Assembly: GCA_945903445.1 (NCBI GenBank)
Contig: CAMDNZ010000021.1
Location: 1-50,188, forward strand
Origin: Bordetella parapertussis
GTDB lineage: Bacteria; Pseudomonadota; Gammaproteobacteria; Burkholderiales; Burkholderiaceae_B
Direction: 5' to 3'
Length of the DNA: 50,188 nt
Shown: piece by piece, positions 16,954-25,954 of the stretch
How the letters are laid out: each line of letters opens with the position of its first letter
How positions within the stretch are numbered: position 1 is the stretch's first letter
The notes under the pieces: generated by a model
What the model was told of the DNA's origin: nothing
Seen by the model: the letters and a program-made list of their open reading frames with translations, nothing else
Databases searched by the model: none
Made by a program: the position numbers and the translations under genes

Positions 16954-17466
16954 ATGGCTCTCCTCGATATTCTTCGTTACCCGGACCCACGCTTGCACAA
17001 AGTGGCCCGGCCTGTCGTCACCGTCGACGACAGCATCCGCCAGTTGGTGCGCGATATGGCCGAGACCATGTATGCCGCGCCTGGCATTGGTTTGGCTGCG
17101 ACGCAAGTCGATGTTCACGAGCGCGTCGTCACCATCGATGTGTCGGAAGAGGGCAATCAATTGCAGGTGTTCATCAATCCCGAAATCACGTGGTCTTCGC
17201 CCGAGTGCAAGACCTATGAAGAAGGGTGTTTGTCGATCCCTGGCATCTTCGACGAGGTCAAACGGCCCGCCGAGGTCAATGTGCGGGCCTTGAACGAGAA
17301 GGGCGAAGCGTTCGAGATTCACGCCGATGGCCTGCTGGCCGTGTGCATTCAGCATGAGATCGATCATTTGAACGGCAAGGTGTTCGTCGAGTACCTCTCG
17401 AACCTCAAACAGAACCGCATCCGCACCAAGCTCAAGAAGGCCGAGCGCGAAGCTCAGCGCGCCTGA
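16954..17466 (+). CDS. def: Peptide deformylase
   Basis: 170-aa metalloenzyme that removes the formyl group from nascent proteins. All three family motifs are intact: GIGLAATQ near residue 45, EGCLS near 90 (metal-binding Cys) and QHEIDHLNG near 132-140 (two metal-binding His and the catalytic Glu). The ATG at 16954 gives the standard MALLDILRYPDPRL start; the longer open frame upstream is spurious. It is coupled with fmt 14 bases downstream: the two enzymes add and remove the same formyl group. Confidence 0.96.
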   Translation: MALLDILRYPDPRLHKVARPVVTVDDSIRQLVRDMAETMYAAPGIGLAATQVDVHERVVTIDVSEEGNQLQVFINPEITWSSPECKTYEEGCLSIPGIFDEVKRPAEVNVRALNEKGEAFEIHADGLLAVCIQHEIDHLNGKVFVEYLSNLKQNRIRTKLKKAEREAQRA

Positions 17467-17480
17467 GGGAGGCATCGAGG

Positions 17481-18428
17481 ATGCGTATCGTTTTCGCGGG
17501 CACGCCGGTTTTCGCGCAACGCGCGCTAGAAGCGCTGCTTGCAGCAGGGCACGATGTGCCCTTGGTGATGACTCAACCCGATCGGCCTGCGGGCCGTGGC
17601 ATGAAGCGCATGCCCAGCCCTGTAAAACAAGCGGCGCTGGATGCGGGCATTGCCGTGGCGCAGCCCCGCGGCTTGCGTCTGGATGGCAAATATGGCGAGG
17701 ACGCCGTGCATGCCCAGGCGCAGTTGGCCGAGGTCGCGCCGGATGTTCTGGTCGTGGCGGCGTATGGCCTGATTCTGCCCGCCTGGACGCTGCAATGCGC
17801 TTTACGTGGTTGCTTGAACATTCACGCCAGTTTGCTGCCGCGCTGGCGCGGGGCAGCGCCCATTCAGCGGGCGATCGAAGCGGGCGATACCGAAACCGGC
17901 ATCACCATCATGCAGATGGACGAGGGCTTGGACACGGGCGACATGCTGTTGCGCACCATTGTCCCGATCCGGCCCGACGATACCGGTGCAAGCCTGCATG
18001 ATGTGCTTGCCGCGTCGGGTGCCGAAGCCATTCTTGCTGCCTTGGCGCAATTGGCAGGCGCTGGGCTGGCGGCCACGCCTCAACCTGCAACGGGCGTGAC
18101 CTATGCCGCCAAGCTGGACAAGCGCGAAGCAGTACTCGACTTTTCGCAATCGGCAGACGTGTTGGCGCGCCGCATTCGCGCATTCGACCCGGTGCCCGGT
18201 GCGACGGCGGTGCTGCCCGGCTTGGCCGAGCCGGTCAAAATATGGCGCGCCGACAGCGTGTCGGCCAGCACCGATGCCGCGCCTGGAACCGTCTTGGCGG
18301 CATCCGAGGCTGGAATCGATTTGGCGTGCGGCGAGGGTGTTCTGCGAGTCCGGGAACTTCAGCGTCCGGGCGGACGCCGCCAGCCCGTAGATGTATTTAT
18401 CCGCAGCTGGTCGGGCACGGCGGGCTAG
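17481..18428 (+). CDS. fmt: Methionyl-tRNA formyltransferase
   Basis: 315-aa enzyme that formylates initiator Met-tRNA using 10-formyl-THF. The N-terminal transferase domain contains MRIVFAGTPVFAQRALEAL, the folate-binding SLLPRWRGAAPIQRAI near residue 110-125 and DTGDM near 150. A C-terminal OB-like tRNA-binding domain begins near 205 (KLDKREAVLDFSQSAD). GGGAGG lies about 10 bases before the ATG. It overlaps the convergent HAD gene by four bases. Confidence 0.95.
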   Translation: MRIVFAGTPVFAQRALEALLAAGHDVPLVMTQPDRPAGRGMKRMPSPVKQAALDAGIAVAQPRGLRLDGKYGEDAVHAQAQLAEVAPDVLVVAAYGLILPAWTLQCALRGCLNIHASLLPRWRGAAPIQRAIEAGDTETGITIMQMDEGLDTGDMLLRTIVPIRPDDTGASLHDVLAASGAEAILAALAQLAGAGLAATPQPATGVTYAAKLDKREAVLDFSQSADVLARRIRAFDPVPGATAVLPGLAEPVKIWRADSVSASTDAAPGTVLAASEAGIDLACGEGVLRVRELQRPGGRRQPVDVFIRSWSGTAG

Positions 18429-19075
18429 GGCGTCAATAGCCTGGTCGGAATGTCGGCCGCATGTTCGAAAACGGCATCGGGACGATGTTCGAGTAGAAGT
18501 TCGATCGACGAATATCCCCACGTCGTTACACCTACGCGAGTGCCTGCCTGACGGGCCGCTTCGATATCGCGCACCTCATCGCCGATCAGCATCACGTCGT
18601 GCAGCGGCACATCGAAATGGCCCGCCAGTCTGCGCAGACGCGCTGCTTTACCGAATAGGTCAATGCCACAGTCGAAGAGCTCGAATCGGCTCTCCAGCTG
18701 GGGGCCGATGATGCGACGCACATTGTCTTCGGCGTTCGAACTGACCACCGCCAGCCGCAGCCCAGCTTGCGCGAGCGTATCGACCGCCGATTCGATGCCT
18801 GGAAACAGCGCGATGGCGCCCGCGGCCGATTGCATGCGACGGCGCATCTCGGCGACGATACTCGGTGCTTTCCATAAGGGAATGCCAAGCGTGCGTAGCA
18901 GGGCCCGGGTATCGAGGCGCCGCAATGCATCGCGCTCGCGCGTCAGGGGGGCGCGAAAGCCGAACGTCTGGGCAACCTCGCCCAACACACTCTCGACCCA
19001 AGGATAGGTGTCGGCCAAGGTGCCGTCGAAGTCGAAGGCGACGACGCGCGGCCTGGGGTCCGATGCGTGGCTCAT
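18425..19075 (-). CDS. HAD-family phosphatase (phosphoglycolate-phosphatase-like)
   Basis: 216-aa haloacid-dehalogenase hydrolase. Motif I VAFDFDGTLAD lies near residues 13-23 (nucleophile Asp), motif II VVSSNAED near 108, and the motif III/IV region GKAARLRRL...MLIGDEVRDIEAARQAG near 140-175. A four-helix cap of the Gph type lies between. Substrate unknown. The start at 19075 is used because its ATG overlaps the stop of the LOG-family gene (ATGA), suggesting coupled translation. A longer start at 19099 would reach into that gene. Confidence 0.85.
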   Translation of the reverse strand: MSHASDPRPRVVAFDFDGTLADTYPWVESVLGEVAQTFGFRAPLTRERDALRRLDTRALLRTLGIPLWKAPSIVAEMRRRMQSAAGAIALFPGIESAVDTLAQAGLRLAVVSSNAEDNVRRIIGPQLESRFELFDCGIDLFGKAARLRRLAGHFDVPLHDVMLIGDEVRDIEAARQAGTRVGVTTWGYSSIELLLEHRPDAVFEHAADIPTRLLTP

Positions 19076-19662
19076 GCCTTGGCCGAGGACGCAATCCATT
19101 TCGACACTGTGGGCGGCTGGTACGCCTCAAAATGATTCAGCAACGTCGCCGGGTTGTCGTCCACCGCCAGCATCTGACGGTGCTGCGGCTGCATAAACGC
19201 GCTGGCGACAGTGTGGTCCAGAAACTCGGCCAGCCGGTCGTAGTAGCCCGCGACGTTGAACAGCCCGCAAGGTTTTTGATGAAAACCCAGCTGGGCCCAG
19301 GTCCAGGTCTCGAAAATCTCTTCCAGCGTGCCCACACCGCCCGGCATGGCGATGAAGGCGCTGGCGCGGTCGGCCATCATGGTCTTGCGCTCGTGCATCG
19401 ATTGAACGACGTGTAGTTCGGTCAGGTTGGGGTGCGCCAGCTCTTTGTTGACCAGCGATTGGGGAATGACGCCGATGACGGTGCCGCCCGCGTGTAGGAC
19501 GGTATCGGCGACGACCCCCATCAGGCCGACCCGGGCGCCGCCATAGACCAGCCCCAATCCCCGGGCGGCCATTTCGCGGCCCAATGCACGCGCCTGCTCT
19601 GCGTATACCGGGTCGTTGCCGGGGTTGGAGCCGCAGTACACGCAAATAGTGTCGAGTTGCAT
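19072..19662 (-). CDS. LOG-family protein (nucleoside 5'-monophosphate phosphoribohydrolase type)
   Basis: 196-aa Rossmann-fold protein of the TIGR00730/lysine-decarboxylase-like family. Characterised members cleave AMP-type or cytokinin nucleotides to the free base and ribose 5-phosphate. The nucleotide-binding CVYCGSNPGNDPVYAE lies near residue 8 and LVYGGARVGLMGVVAD near 38. The hallmark MPGGVGTLEEIFE lies near 105-117, and the catalytic Arg is in MHERKTMM near 90. It precedes and overlaps the HAD phosphatase gene. Confidence 0.88.
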   Translation of the reverse strand: MQLDTICVYCGSNPGNDPVYAEQARALGREMAARGLGLVYGGARVGLMGVVADTVLHAGGTVIGVIPQSLVNKELAHPNLTELHVVQSMHERKTMMADRASAFIAMPGGVGTLEEIFETWTWAQLGFHQKPCGLFNVAGYYDRLAEFLDHTVASAFMQPQHRQMLAVDDNPATLLNHFEAYQPPTVSKWIASSAKA

Positions 19663-19717
19663 ACTAAAAACCTAAGGCGATGTCTTGGGCCGCCATTCTA
19701 GCGCTTTGCCGATTCGA

Positions 19718-20764
19718 TCAAGTGACGATGGCCTCCCGATACTGCTCGGCCAGATTCTCCAAAAAGGCGAGCTGGCGGGCAAGCGGTTTTTGTAGCGCGC
19801 TCTGAGATGCATCCGGGGTTAATCCACTGGCTAATTCGTCGCCGAATACCCGCCATGTGCGTTCCAATTTTTCGGCCTCGCTCAACACCGTCTTGCCCTC
19901 GCCGTCGATTTTCATGATCGCTTCGAGATCTGCCAGACGAGGTTCGCCAGCGGCTTGACGTTTGCGCAGTTCGCCGAGCGCCCGATCGACGGTGTCGATC
20001 TTGGCGTCCAGGGCGCCACGCGCATCGGCAAGCTCGATATACCGAATGCCGTCGCCGACGTTGCCCAAAATCTTTTTCACGATTTCGACCGACTGTTTCA
20101 CCGCTTCGATTTTTGGATCCGATACGCCGATACCTTCCAGACTTTTGGCGTCTGGTATGTAATCCTTGAACATGTCGGCGACGTTATGCTGCCGCAAGAT
20201 ATCTAAGGCTTCGACGATCTTCTTGCGCTTCGCCTCCAGCTCGGTACGCTCGGTTTTTTGGGTGGAAATCTCCTGTCTAGCGGTGCTCATTGAGGCCCGT
20301 TCGTCCTCGAGTGCCTCATTGGCGCGTTGGGCCAATAACACGTTGCGGACATCTCGTATTTTGGCGTCTAGATTTTCGGCCTCTGCGTAAAAACGCTCGC
20401 ATGTTCGGGAGAACGCGTCGCCCAATTCGTGCGAGAGATTGTCGTATTCCGATTGAAGGTCGGCGCGGTCTTTGGCGCTGAGCGATTTGTCGCCCATCGC
20501 TTGAGCGAGGTCGCGCAAGGTTTCGAAGTGTTCGAGTTCACGTAAGCCACGCAGTGAAGTGGTGAGCCTTGGGATCGATTGCCATGCCAGCTCACTGACT
20601 CCCTGCGCATTAGCAACGGCTCGCATGGCTTTATTGCGCAACGCCTCGTGCTCGGTGCAACGAAATACCGCCAGGCGCGCCATGTTCTTGGCTGCCTGGC
20701 TCATGGTTTGGACGTCGATGTTCGGGTTCGCCGTCTTTGGCGCGATCATGGATACGGTAGACAT
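19718..20764 (-). CDS. xaxB: Alpha-xenorhabdolysin family binary toxin subunit B
   Basis: 348-aa, almost wholly helical protein rich in heptad-like patterns, with no signal peptide. The section VADMFKDYIPDAKSLEGIG, followed by VEIVKKILGNVGDGIRYIEL, and the length close to 350 aa match XaxB/YaxB, the B component of a two-part alpha-helical pore-forming cytolysin. In characterised homologues (Xenorhabdus XaxAB, Yersinia YaxAB) A and B together insert a large pore in host membranes. AGGAG lies six bases before the ATG. It lies 27 bases downstream of the A gene, in the same order as in characterised loci. The gene looks poorer in G+C than its neighbours. Assignment is from recalled family features, not a search. 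Confidence 0.75.
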   Translation of the reverse strand: MSTVSMIAPKTANPNIDVQTMSQAAKNMARLAVFRCTEHEALRNKAMRAVANAQGVSELAWQSIPRLTTSLRGLRELEHFETLRDLAQAMGDKSLSAKDRADLQSEYDNLSHELGDAFSRTCERFYAEAENLDAKIRDVRNVLLAQRANEALEDERASMSTARQEISTQKTERTELEAKRKKIVEALDILRQHNVADMFKDYIPDAKSLEGIGVSDPKIEAVKQSVEIVKKILGNVGDGIRYIELADARGALDAKIDTVDRALGELRKRQAAGEPRLADLEAIMKIDGEGKTVLSEAEKLERTWRVFGDELASGLTPDASQSALQKPLARQLAFLENLAEQYREAIVT

Positions 20765-20791
20765 GATGGACTCCTGTTTAATCGATAGGCG

Positions 20792-22012
20792 TTATTGGTA
20801 GGTCTTCTTGTATTGCTCGATGGCCTCGTCGAAGATGTGGACGAGTTGCTCTGCCGAACTCTGGACGTCGCGCCAGGGTTCGACGATTTTTTTGAAGTTG
20901 GCCGTGAACGATGTCAGTCGTTGGGCATCGTTGATGTGGGCGAATTCGGACGCTGAACTATCCACCAGTGTCATCATCGATTGCCACATATAGTCCAGAT
21001 GATTCAGGGCGATTTCCGCATCCAGCATGCGGGTGCCCAGATCATTGAACGATCGGGACAGCGCTTCGATAGCCGTTTGCAAGGCTTTTTTGCCGGTGAC
21101 TTGAGACTCGAGCTTTTGTACTTCGTCTAACAAGGCGTTCTTTTCTTTGCGTGCCGCCTCGGCTTTCGCACCGAAGATTCCTCCCGTAATCGCCAGCCCG
21201 ATGATGCCGCCTGCCGCGCCACTAAAGGACAAACCCAAGTACTTGTCATAGTCTTTTTTCAGTTGCTCGATGCGATCGTTTTTTTCTTTGATCTGCGCCT
21301 CGAGCAAAGCGGTCGTTTTAGACAGATTGTTCTGGCGCATCAGATTGTTTTTTGCTTTGACCTGGGGTTCCAGTCCAATCGTCTCCTGGCCGTTGGACAG
21401 TTTTCCGCCGACTAACGCGATCCTGAAGTCGGAGACCTGCGACTTGACCTTGACGGTTTTTTCACGATGTGCGTCGATGTCTTGTTTCATCGTCGCGAGA
21501 ATGTCGCCCAGTGCGACTGCAATCTCCTTGTCTTCCGAGCTGTACGTGATTTCCTTGAGCTGTTGGTCCGTCAAATCTCCGAGCTTGGTACGGGTCCGCT
21601 CCAGAATGGGCATTTCCTTGATCGTCGAGATGATCTCGTCGCCCGTGCCGAGCACCTGTTTGGCCGCTGCGGTCAGGTCGATGCCTTGTTGCACGACGTG
21701 ATGCTCGACCCCGTCCCAGGTCTGTGCGTGTGTGTTGATGGCGCTGTAGATGGTCTGGATGTCAGCAGGCTCCAGGCCATGGATGCCGATTTTCTTGTAC
21801 CCGATGGCGGTTTCCACCGCCGCTCTTTGAGTCGGTAGGGCAAGCCCATTTCGAACGTAGGTCTTGATGTTGATCAGATCTTCTTTGGTAAAGATTCCGC
21901 TGGGCCGGGATGCACCCTGTTGATATCCGGTAAGCAGCTGAAGCGTAATTTTTGGAAGATCGTGCGTGTCCAAGGTGATGCTGGCGTCGGGGTGTGCCGT
22001 TATCGCATGCAT
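20792..22012 (-). CDS. xaxA: Alpha-xenorhabdolysin family binary toxin subunit A
   Basis: 406-aa helical protein; XaxA is also just over 400 aa. The hallmark is a hydrophobic hairpin at residues 257-281 (KYLGLSFSGAAGGIIGLAI then TGGIFGAKAEAARK), flanked by long charged coiled coils (about 215-256 and 283-330). This hairpin is the membrane-inserting foot of XaxA/YaxA. There is no signal peptide, as expected for the family, whose export route is unclear. The ATG at 22012 has GAGGAG upstream; the longer frame to 22183 has no such site. It is the first gene of a two-gene unit with subunit B. Base composition is lower in G+C than the flanking housekeeping genes, which suggests transfer. Confidence 0.8.
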   Translation of the reverse strand: MHAITAHPDASITLDTHDLPKITLQLLTGYQQGASRPSGIFTKEDLINIKTYVRNGLALPTQRAAVETAIGYKKIGIHGLEPADIQTIYSAINTHAQTWDGVEHHVVQQGIDLTAAAKQVLGTGDEIISTIKEMPILERTRTKLGDLTDQQLKEITYSSEDKEIAVALGDILATMKQDIDAHREKTVKVKSQVSDFRIALVGGKLSNGQETIGLEPQVKAKNNLMRQNNLSKTTALLEAQIKEKNDRIEQLKKDYDKYLGLSFSGAAGGIIGLAITGGIFGAKAEAARKEKNALLDEVQKLESQVTGKKALQTAIEALSRSFNDLGTRMLDAEIALNHLDYMWQSMMTLVDSSASEFAHINDAQRLTSFTANFKKIVEPWRDVQSSAEQLVHIFDEAIEQYKKTYQ

Positions 22013-22430
22013 GTCCGTCTCCTCGATGACGTGTTGACCGAATACACGAATCAGTTGCTGGGGCCTGAGCCAACCGCAGCACTGCATAGACGTGTGTGAC
22101 CATTGAACGCAGGTCTGTCGTGGACGTAAAGCAAGAAAGGTATCGGCCTGGCGTCGCGCGCAGCCGGTACGCAGGGCGAGCACGTAGGGCGCGAATGTCG
22201 TCAGAAAGCGGGCGTGATGTCTGTAAATTGCGCAAGCACAATCTTACAAACGTTCAATCATCACGGCGCGATGCTTAGCGTCGACATGTATGCCCGGCAT
22301 GCCGTGGAGCCATGCACGGGCCGGTACGATCGGCATGGCATGCAGCTTCCAGCGTCGCAGCGCGTTGAGCGATCGGGCACGCGGAATGCGGGTTGCTTCG
22401 GCCTGTTTTTGCCCAAAAAAGGAGCGCCTC
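22013..22430. other. Divergent intergenic region, toxin genes / ferritin-like gene
   Basis: 418 bases without a credible gene. It must hold the leftward promoter of the toxin pair and the rightward promoter of the ferritin-like gene. On the minus strand TTTACG and TTCAAT are 17 bases apart (near 22107-22135), but the match is weak. The stretch 22220-22262 is AT-rich and contains the palindrome TTGCGCAA. Several GCATGC-type palindromes lie near 22298-22345. No Fur-box or other known operator was recognised. Confidence 0.35.
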
Positions 22431-22988
22431 ATGGACCAAGCCATCAATCCCAATGTGAACCCGCAGACCGGCGAATTCAAGCTGGACGTCGAAGGTATTC
22501 GCCGCCGCGCCCGTCAGGACGTAGCAGACGGTGCCGTAACCGAAGGCTATCGCGCCGATCGAGAGACGGTATTGCGCTTGCTGAACGAAGCATTGGCTAC
22601 TGAAATCGTCTGTGTGCTGCGCTATAAGCGCCACTATTTCATGGCCAAGGGTTTGAACGCCGAACCGGCTGCCGCCGAGTTTGCCGAACATGCTGCTGAA
22701 GAGCAGGGCCATGCCGACCGCTTGGCCGAGCGCATCGTTCAACTCGGTGGTGCGCCCAATTTGTCGCCCGAGGGCTTGCTGGCACGAAGTCATTCGGAAT
22801 ACGTCGAAGGCTCGACGCTAAACGAGATGATTCGCGAGAACGTCGTGGCCGAACGCATCGCCATCGACAGCTATCGCCAAATGATCGATTACGTCGGCGA
22901 CAAGGACCCCACCACACGCCGTATGCTGGAAGAGATCCTCGCCGTCGAGGAAGAGCACGCCGACGAATTGGCGGACTTCCTCGAATGA
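22431..22988 (+). CDS. Ferritin-like / bacterioferritin-type di-iron protein
   Basis: 185-aa four-helix-bundle protein. The Glu/His pattern of a di-iron carboxylate site is visible: LLNEALATEIVCVLRYKRHYF (helix A), EFAEHAAEEQGHADRLAERI (helix B, ExxH), NVVAERIAIDSYRQMI (helix C) and ILAVEEEHADELADFL (helix D, ExxH). It resembles the proteins often labelled bacterioferritin (cytochrome b1) or DPS-like in Bordetella. It differs from the true Bfr at 48032, lacking the MKHAD haem ligand. GGAG lies seven bases before the ATG. Likely role: iron handling or oxidative-stress protection. Confidence 0.75.
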   Translation: MDQAINPNVNPQTGEFKLDVEGIRRRARQDVADGAVTEGYRADRETVLRLLNEALATEIVCVLRYKRHYFMAKGLNAEPAAAEFAEHAAEEQGHADRLAERIVQLGGAPNLSPEGLLARSHSEYVEGSTLNEMIRENVVAERIAIDSYRQMIDYVGDKDPTTRRMLEEILAVEEEHADELADFLE

Positions 22989-23058
22989 ACGCTTTTTTAC
23001 GCTTGAATGGGCGCGTCGGATGAATGCGTCCGGCGAGTGCGCTAAAAGCGCAGCGCGT

Positions 23059-24375
23059 CTAGGGCGTATCGGCGTATAGGTCGTATTCGTCGGCGTCCAT
23101 GATTTCGACGTCGACCAGATCGCCTGGTTTGAGCACTCGATCCGTCGAGACATAGACGCAGCCATCGATTTCCGGCGCGTCGCTGTAAGACCGGCCAATC
23201 GCACCGTCGTCGTTCACCTCGTCGATCAGCACCTGCGTCTTTTGACCGATTCGCTTTTGCAGGCGGGCCGCCGAGATCGCCTGCTGGTGCGCCATGAAAC
23301 GCTCCCAACGCTCTTGTTTGACTTCGTCGGCAATGGCGCCTTCCAGAGTATTGGCGGGCGCGCCTTCGACGGGCGAATACTGAAAGCACCCGACGCGATC
23401 CAGTTGCGCTTCGGTCATCCAGTCCAGCAGGTATTGGAACTCGGCTTCGGTTTCGCCGGGGAAGCCGACGATGAAGGTCGATCGAATGGCCAAGTCCGGA
23501 CAGGCCTCGCGCCATTGCTTGATGCGCGCGAGCGTTTTGTCCTCGAACGCCGGGCGCTTCATCAGCTTCAAGATGCGCGGCGAGGCGTGTTGAAACGGGA
23601 TGTCCAGATAGGGCAGCACCTTGCCCGCGGCCATCAGCGGAACGATTTCGTCCACATGGGGATACGGGTATACGTAGTGCAGCCGGGTCCACACGCCCAG
23701 ATCCGATAAGGCATCGCACAGTTCGGTCATGCGAGTCTTGACCGGACGACCGTTCCAGAATCCGCTGCGGTATTTGATATCGACGCCGTAGGCGCTGGTG
23801 TCTTGCGAAATGACCAGCAGCTCTTTCACGCCGGCGCGGACCAGTCGCTCGGCTTCGGACAGCACGTCGCCCACCGGACGGCTGACCAGATCGCCGCGCA
23901 TCGATGGAATGATGCAGAAGCTGCAACGATGATTACAGCCTTCGGAAATTTTCAGATAAGCGTAATGCCGGGGCGTGAGCTTAATGCCTTGCGGGGGCAC
24001 CAGATCGACGTAGGGGTCGTGGTCGATGCGCGGTGGCGCGGCTTGGTGCACGGCGCGCACGACCTCTTCGTATTGTTGCGGGCCGGTGACGGCCAGCACG
24101 CTGGGATGAACGTTGCGAATGACCGACTCTTCGACTCCCATACAGCCGGTGACGATGACTTTGCCATTCTCGGCAATGGCTTCGCCGATGGCATCTAAGG
24201 ACTCGGCCTTGGCGCTATCGATAAAACCACAGGTGTTGACCACCACGACATCGGCGTCCTCGTAGGACGGCGATACTAGGTAGCCTTCGGTACGCAACTG
24301 CGTCAGGATGCGTTCGGAATCGACTAGCGCTTTCGGACAGCCCAGGCTGACGAAACCGACTTTAGGGGAAGACAT
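23059..24375 (-). CDS. rimO: Ribosomal protein S12 methylthiotransferase RimO
   Basis: 438-aa radical-SAM enzyme that adds a methylthio group to the conserved Asp of ribosomal protein S12. The N-terminal UPF0004 domain (VGFVSLGCPKALVDSERI) has its three cluster Cys. The radical-SAM motif CNHRCSFC lies near residue 148-155, and a C-terminal TRAM domain begins near 365. The GCPK and SMRGDLVSRP signatures favour RimO over MiaB. It is divergent from rsmB, 167 bases away. Confidence 0.95.
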   Translation of the reverse strand: MSSPKVGFVSLGCPKALVDSERILTQLRTEGYLVSPSYEDADVVVVNTCGFIDSAKAESLDAIGEAIAENGKVIVTGCMGVEESVIRNVHPSVLAVTGPQQYEEVVRAVHQAAPPRIDHDPYVDLVPPQGIKLTPRHYAYLKISEGCNHRCSFCIIPSMRGDLVSRPVGDVLSEAERLVRAGVKELLVISQDTSAYGVDIKYRSGFWNGRPVKTRMTELCDALSDLGVWTRLHYVYPYPHVDEIVPLMAAGKVLPYLDIPFQHASPRILKLMKRPAFEDKTLARIKQWREACPDLAIRSTFIVGFPGETEAEFQYLLDWMTEAQLDRVGCFQYSPVEGAPANTLEGAIADEVKQERWERFMAHQQAISAARLQKRIGQKTQVLIDEVNDDGAIGRSYSDAPEIDGCVYVSTDRVLKPGDLVDVEIMDADEYDLYADTP

Positions 24376-24542
24376 GGGGGAGACCTCGGGTCAGGCAAAA
24401 GAGCCTATGCACAGGCATATGCGTACGCACGGTACATAGCGGACGGACGGGTGCTTTTGGGCACCGTAACGCTCTATTTTACCTCGGCGCGTTACCATAC
24501 TGCTTTTCACCCGGATCGTCCGGGAAGTCGAGTTTTTCTGCC

Positions 24543-25898
24543 ATGTCTGCTAGCCCCGCGCGCCAAAACGCTCCCTTGTCCGAATCTCTCATGGGTTGCG
24601 CCCAAGTGCTGCTTGCCGTGCGCAGCGGACAATCCATGACCGATGCGCTCGCTCAGGTGCCGGCGACCATACGGCCGGGCGTGCAAGCATTGTCGTTTCA
24701 CACTATGCGCCATCTCGGATGGGCACAGGCCATCAAGAGCGTGCTGATCACGCGCACGCCCGCCAATGCCTTGCTCGATGCCTTGCTCAGTGTGGCGTTC
24801 GCGCTGCTCAAACCCACCGACGCGGCCAGCAAGGCCGCGCTCATCGATCACGAAACCGCCGCCATGCCCGCCTACGCACCGTATACGGTGGTGGATCAGG
24901 CTGTGCAGGCCGCCGACAACGATCCCGACTTGTTTCCCTTCAAGGGGCTGATCAACGGCAGCCTGCGCCGCTTTTTGCGTGAGCGCGCCGACGTCGAACA
25001 GGCCATCGTCCGGAGTGCCGAAGCACGCTGGAACCACCCCCTGTGGTGGATCGACCTGGTGCGCAATACCTATCCCCAGCAATGGGAAGCCGTGCTGGCG
25101 GGCGCGCAGCGTCCCGCGCCGTTGACCTTGCGCGTGAACCGGCGCCGGGCGATGGTCCAGCAGGTGCTCGACGCGTTCGCTGCCGCAGACATCGAGGCCC
25201 GCGCCGTCCAGGAGGCCGGTATCGTCGTGGCCAAGCCCCGCCCCGTTCACCTGTTGCCGGGCTTTGAACAAGGATGGTGGTCGGTGCAGGATGCCGGGGC
25301 GCAGCGTGCCGCCCCCTTGCTCGCAGTCAAGGACGGCATGCGAGTGCTCGATGCCTGCGCCGCACCTGGCGGCAAGACGGCGCACTTGCTGGAACTCGCC
25401 GAGCTCGATCTGCTGGCCCTGGATGTCGATGCCCAGCGTCTGGCCCGTGTGGGCGAAAACCTCGATCGCCTGGGCTTGCGTTCGGATCGCGTGCAGCTGG
25501 TCGCTGCTGCCGCGCAAGACCTGGACGCCTGGTGGGACGGCAAGCCGTTTGATGCCGTGCTGGCCGATGTGCCGTGCACTGCGTCGGGCATCGTGCGCCG
25601 CCATCCCGATATCCGGTGGTTGCGCCGTCAAGAAGACGTGGCCACCACGGCCCGTCTGCAACGCCGCATTCTGGACGCGTTGTGGAAAACTGTCGCGCCC
25701 GGCGGCCATCTGCTGTATGTCACCTGCTCGATTTTCCCCGCAGAGGGCGTTCGCATGGCACTGGACTTCGACCGCCGACATGACGACGCTCAACGGGTTA
25801 CATCTGCACCAGGGCAATTGCTACCTGTGGCGGCGGACACAACAGAACAGACCGATCAAGACGGCTTTTTCTACGCATTGTTTGCCAAGCAAGGATGA
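24543..25898 (+). CDS. rsmB: 16S rRNA m5C967 methyltransferase RsmB
   Basis: 451-aa methyltransferase with an N-terminal NusB-like RNA-binding domain (about 1-140) and a C-terminal Rossmann methyltransferase domain. The SAM site ACAAPGGKTAHLLELAEL lies near 275-290. DVPCTASGIVRRHPDIRWL lies near 340-358 and VTCSIFPAEG near 394-403, each carrying one of the family's catalytic Cys residues. It starts a rightward run of closely packed genes: DUF4390, ntrY, ntrX, trkA and trkH. Confidence 0.94.
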   Translation: MSASPARQNAPLSESLMGCAQVLLAVRSGQSMTDALAQVPATIRPGVQALSFHTMRHLGWAQAIKSVLITRTPANALLDALLSVAFALLKPTDAASKAALIDHETAAMPAYAPYTVVDQAVQAADNDPDLFPFKGLINGSLRRFLRERADVEQAIVRSAEARWNHPLWWIDLVRNTYPQQWEAVLAGAQRPAPLTLRVNRRRAMVQQVLDAFAAADIEARAVQEAGIVVAKPRPVHLLPGFEQGWWSVQDAGAQRAAPLLAVKDGMRVLDACAAPGGKTAHLLELAELDLLALDVDAQRLARVGENLDRLGLRSDRVQLVAAAAQDLDAWWDGKPFDAVLADVPCTASGIVRRHPDIRWLRRQEDVATTARLQRRILDALWKTVAPGGHLLYVTCSIFPAEGVRMALDFDRRHDDAQRVTSAPGQLLPVAADTTEQTDQDGFFYALFAKQG

Positions 25899-25954
25899 TT
25901 GTTAAAAAATAGGGTCGATCTCGACAATTCCGTTCACTCCCTGCCGGCGAGCGC

